Positions 61,713 to 64,000 of a DNA stretch of 64,000 nucleotides are shown here, in pieces. Below the pieces are notes generated by a model that was not told the DNA's origin, ran no database searches, and saw nothing but the letters and a program-made list of their open reading frames with translations. Position numbers and translations under genes: made by a program. The DNA is from Paralvinella palmiformis. Its lineage: Eukaryota; Annelida; Polychaeta; Terebellida; Alvinellidae. Within the stretch, counting starts at the first letter, position 1. Each line of letters starts with the position of its first letter. The stretch covers positions 847,001 through 911,000 of the forward strand of contig JAODUP010000044.1 of the NCBI GenBank assembly GCA_025642065.1. The letters are read 5' to 3'.

Positions 61713-62450
61713 GTACATTTGCGTATTGTATCATGGATACCAGAGTTATTAATGGGTGAGTTGTGGGTACTATCATTATTGACGCTGTATAATTGCGAGA
61801 GGTTGATCAGGTTGTGTTTATACAACATTACATAGACAGACGATGATCGAGCTTCCTGACGTACTGAAATAGGCCTTGTTATGATAGTAGACAACGGGCA
61901 ACATCATCCAACCCATCACACTACTGTCGTCGCATAGTGTTATCTATACTGAGCACGAGACGGAAGCGTATTATTATTTGACCGAAGTGTTCATATCCAT
62001 AGCCAATATGATTCGGACAGCTATAAATATGGATTAAGTGAAGGCGGCTTGCTCTGGATTTTATTTTAATCATTTTCTATTCAGGATTACTTGGAGGTCG
62101 TCTCAAGGCCAATGCGAAAGATCATGGACGAAAACGTCGAATTTCTGAGGTCAGTATATATCATGCGAAGGGTCGGTATGCACATACATGTACACGAAAG
62201 GGTCTGAACGACGAAAATATACAAATCTCAGCACTCCGACATATATCCGCATCTGTATACTTTCATACGCACATACGGTAATCGATACCGTTTCGGGCGT
62301 TTAGCTACGATTTGTCCATATTGATATAACTTTATTATATAATCATTTTCTAATTATAAACATCTTTTGTTTTCAACTTGTTATCATAATATTTGGGTTT
62401 TTATGACCCACTTGAATATTTGGAATATAGAGTTTATATCGAAGTTATTA

Positions 62451-62506
<56 letters not shown>

Positions 62507-63255
62507 CAGAAGTCTTCAGTTGTTTGAACACTTTCCATGTCAACGGCTAGCCGATCCTTTGGCTGAGTATTCCGTTAAACTATATAGGTAAGTCAACTAG
62601 TTAATACACAAAGTAACTTCATCAGTTGCAAAATATCCCTACGCTACAATATAATTATTAACAAAAAAAAATCAATCGTTCGAATGTATACGGCTTAATA
62701 TGGCTTAATGTATGACGCACTGATTTAATTAATTAATAGTAATAATATTCTCTGTTTTGACGATTGGTGTGTCATGGGCGCGTACAGAAGATGACACTTC
62801 TATTGTATTATTACTTGTATTTCAGCAAAGATACGGTTGTCGTACCGGCTTCAGATCTCATGATGAATTTGATCATCATTAAAACGGTTAGTAATTATGA
62901 ACGATTTTCATCGGACGACACACGAAATTTGTTGACGTTTTGCTACATCTCTGGACAAAACCGTCCTACAATTTACCGTAACATTTTTATCGAAATAACG
63001 TCATAGACACGCGCACTACGCGGTAGGCGTTGATTTGCCTGGATAATCTCCGATAACGGACTGACTAATATCAGAATCGATCATCTACAGGTATAACAGG
63101 TATGAACCTATTTGTTATTCAGGGTAAATGTAAAGTTGTCGGAGAGATTACAGAAGAACACAAAACCGACCAAAACAGACGTCTGGATCGGGAATTACGT
63201 GCGGCCTTCCCCAAAGAATACGACAAACGACATAAACCAGAACTACAGCGAGCTC
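54076..63255 (+). CDS. CNBD2-like cyclic-nucleotide-binding-domain protein, first 10 exons (3' end outside window)
   Basis: Exons: 54076-54746, 54846-54984, 55464-55538, 58455-58543, 58693-58849, 59757-59840, 62085-62149, 62510-62587, 62826-62886, 63123-63255. That is 517 codons; the last exon ends in phase 1 before GTAAGT. Exon 1 encodes a roughly 200-residue Ser/Thr/Arg-rich disordered N-terminus ending in a helix FVRILKGLRIIVGFCLAIKR, typical of the segment before the binding folds in CNBD2 relatives. Two cNMP-binding-type domains follow. The start ATG is chosen because an in-frame TAG lies at 54037. CNBD2 proteins are soluble and linked to sperm function in mammals; the role here is inferred. 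It is not a channel: no transmembrane block is seen. Confidence 0.82.
55011..55050. repeat. (TA)n microsatellite
   Basis: About 20 TA units starting 26 nt after the exon 2 donor of the CNBD2-like gene. Confidence 0.95.
56440..56612. repeat. degenerate (GATT)n array followed by (GAGT)n
   Basis: About 170 bp of GATT/GACT/GGTT tetranucleotides ending in GAGT units. Confidence 0.9.
58236..58385. repeat. compound (CA)n (GA)n (GAGT)n (CA)n tract upstream of exon 4
   Basis: CA/CGCA run, GA run, about 12 GAGT units (58324-58371), then CA. Confidence 0.95.
58455..62149 (+). CDS. CNBD2-like exons 4-7: first cyclic-nucleotide-binding-type domain
   Basis: LRMLPTFRNWTVVILLNFCR leads into VIIKRGHYPEGYYIILSGKV, the hallmark beta strands (IxKxGH, YxIxxGxV). 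An acidic/Gly/Ser loop and CGDIFGDKELVDNLPRQST, the phosphate-binding cassette, follow. The Arg of the canonical RxAT is kept (PRQST), but the usual Glu of FGE is Asp. Next come VICRTECELLTASREDYLEVV and the C-helix into exon 7. Spacing within the cassette is unchanged, so weak or altered ligand binding is possible. Confidence 0.82.
58605..58658. repeat. (GT)n tract between exons 4 and 5
   Basis: Interrupted GT repeat 35 bp before exon 5, complementary to the CA tracts upstream of exon 4. Confidence 0.95.
59160..59352. repeat. CA/CG, (GATA)n and GA tracts
   Basis: CA with CGCG, CA again, four GATA units, then GA at 59323-59352. Confidence 0.9.
59597..59669. repeat. (CACT)n microsatellite, about 18 units
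   Basis: CACT repeat 90 bp upstream of exon 6; reverse complement of the GAGT-type array at 58324. Confidence 0.95.
59841..62084. other. CNBD2-like intron 6 contents
   Basis: 2.2 kb without exons. Simple repeats at 60322-60350 (TA), 60766-60800 (GT/CG), 60881-60945 (TA then GA), 61193-61310 (CA, GA, GT/CG) and 61660-61710 (TA). The frames they create are artefacts. Confidence 0.7.
62452..62503. repeat. (TA)n microsatellite abutting the exon 8 acceptor
   Basis: About 25 TA units ending 6 nt before exon 8, so the tract occupies the polypyrimidine position and the acceptor is only ATTCAACAG. Confidence 0.95.
62510..63255 (+). CDS. CNBD2-like exons 8-10: start of a second cNMP-binding-type domain
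   Basis: LFEHFPCQRLADPLAEYSVK, then KDTVVVPASDLMMNLIIIKT and GKCKVVGEI reproduce the strand order of a cNMP fold but lack the Gly-His of KxGH. A charged insertion follows (DQNRRLDRELRAAFPKEYDK). The phosphate-binding cassette, if any, lies beyond the window. Confidence 0.75.
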
Positions 63256-63691
63256 GTAAGTTATTTATTTATTTTTAAATTCTGTCGTCGATGAGTACAA
63301 ATTTACCCTTCAGCAATGATATTATTCTTTGTTTAAATATTTGTGTATAAATTGTGGCTAATCGTATAGTACGGATCTGTCCTAATCTGTAGAACATATC
63401 TATTTAAATGCATTTCTGTACGAATTACCGGAGTTTCCGCTAAACGAAGTCTAGTCAATTCCGGATACAGTACCCGATCAGTGAAGTATAAGGGGAAAAA
63501 GGACGCATGCCGCCTTATTGGTGCCAGTACAATAGTTACGCATTAAACATGGAATAAAATGTAACATTAACCTTTTTATACACGTATAAACACGTCCTTG
63601 AATGGCCTATCACCAGTGATCTGGTTAATTAGCAAAGCCTCGCGAACCAATCCCGATCAGGCACCAAGGAGCTTCATGTTGAGATAGATCT

Positions 63692-64000
63692 GGCTACCTC
63701 TGGGACATATAGCCTCGGCGCTGGTTACCTCTGGGACAATTAGCCTCGGCGCTGGTTACCTCTGGGACATATAGTCTCGGCGCTGATTATCACTGGGACA
63801 TATAGCCTCAGCGATTACCCCTGGGACATATAGCCTCGGCGCTTGTTACCCTTGGGACATATAGCCTGGGCGCTGATTATTTCTGGGACATATAGCCTCG
63901 GCGCTGGTTACCTCTGGGTCATAGAGCCTTGGAGCTGCTTATCTCTGGGACAATTAGCCTCGGCGCTGGTTACCTCTGGGACATACAGCCTCTGCGCTGG
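63692..64000. repeat. 31-bp minisatellite, about 10 units, continuing past the window
   Basis: Unit core CTGGGACATATAGCCTCGGC; ten units with a few substitutions, one (fourth) shortened by 3 bp. More GC-rich than surroundings. Located in CNBD2-like intron 10 or its 3' region. Confidence 0.95.

Noticed and set aside
63692..64000. CRISPR array
   Set aside because: The whole 31-bp unit repeats with no unique spacers; eukaryotic minisatellite.

Overview
The window is an animal nuclear genome segment: AT-rich, full of short exons with GT-AG introns, and dense in microsatellites and decayed transposons. The protein similarities and the LINE, SINE and pogo content suggest a lophotrochozoan, most likely a mollusc. 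That placement is inference. No tRNA, rRNA or CRISPR array is seen.

Three multi-exon genes account for the real coding content. (1) 1-3328, plus strand: the last three exons of COQ2, the 4-hydroxybenzoate polyprenyltransferase of ubiquinone synthesis. (2) 4742-48563, minus strand: a complete C2CD3, the multi-C2-domain centriole/cilium protein. I resolve 47 coding exons totalling 8106 nt (2701 codons plus stop) with all phases compatible. Its gene covers about two thirds of the window, and nearly all DNA between its exons is intron plus inserted repeats. (3) 54076-63255 and beyond, plus strand: the first ten exons (517 codons) of a CNBD2-like protein with two cyclic-nucleotide-binding-type folds. 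COQ2 and C2CD3 are convergent, about 1.4 kb apart from stop to stop. C2CD3 and the CNBD2-like gene are divergent, about 5.5 kb apart from start to start.

Mobile DNA: six copies of one tRNA-derived SINE (four with target-site duplications), several pogo/Tigger-like DNA transposons with TA-flanked terminal inverted repeats, a Ty3/gypsy integrase remnant, three non-LTR retrotransposon remnants, a hAT-like family of AATTCC-rich elements, and a GGGCTAG-rich putative DNA element. Several insertions are nested, so relative ages can be read off. The CNBD2-like introns and the intergenic region are dominated by long CA/GT, TA, GA and CACT tracts. A 31-bp minisatellite runs off the right end.

The most interesting signals concern splicing. 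A textbook U12-type (minor spliceosome) intron joins exons 45 and 46 of C2CD3, and its retention would remove the conserved C-terminus. The 5' splice site of C2CD3 exon 41 is the first GT of a (GT)n microsatellite, with a complementary (AC)n tract about 160 nt downstream in the same intron. I found no wholly new biological system. The genes are recognisable and the novelty lies in gene structure and repeat architecture.
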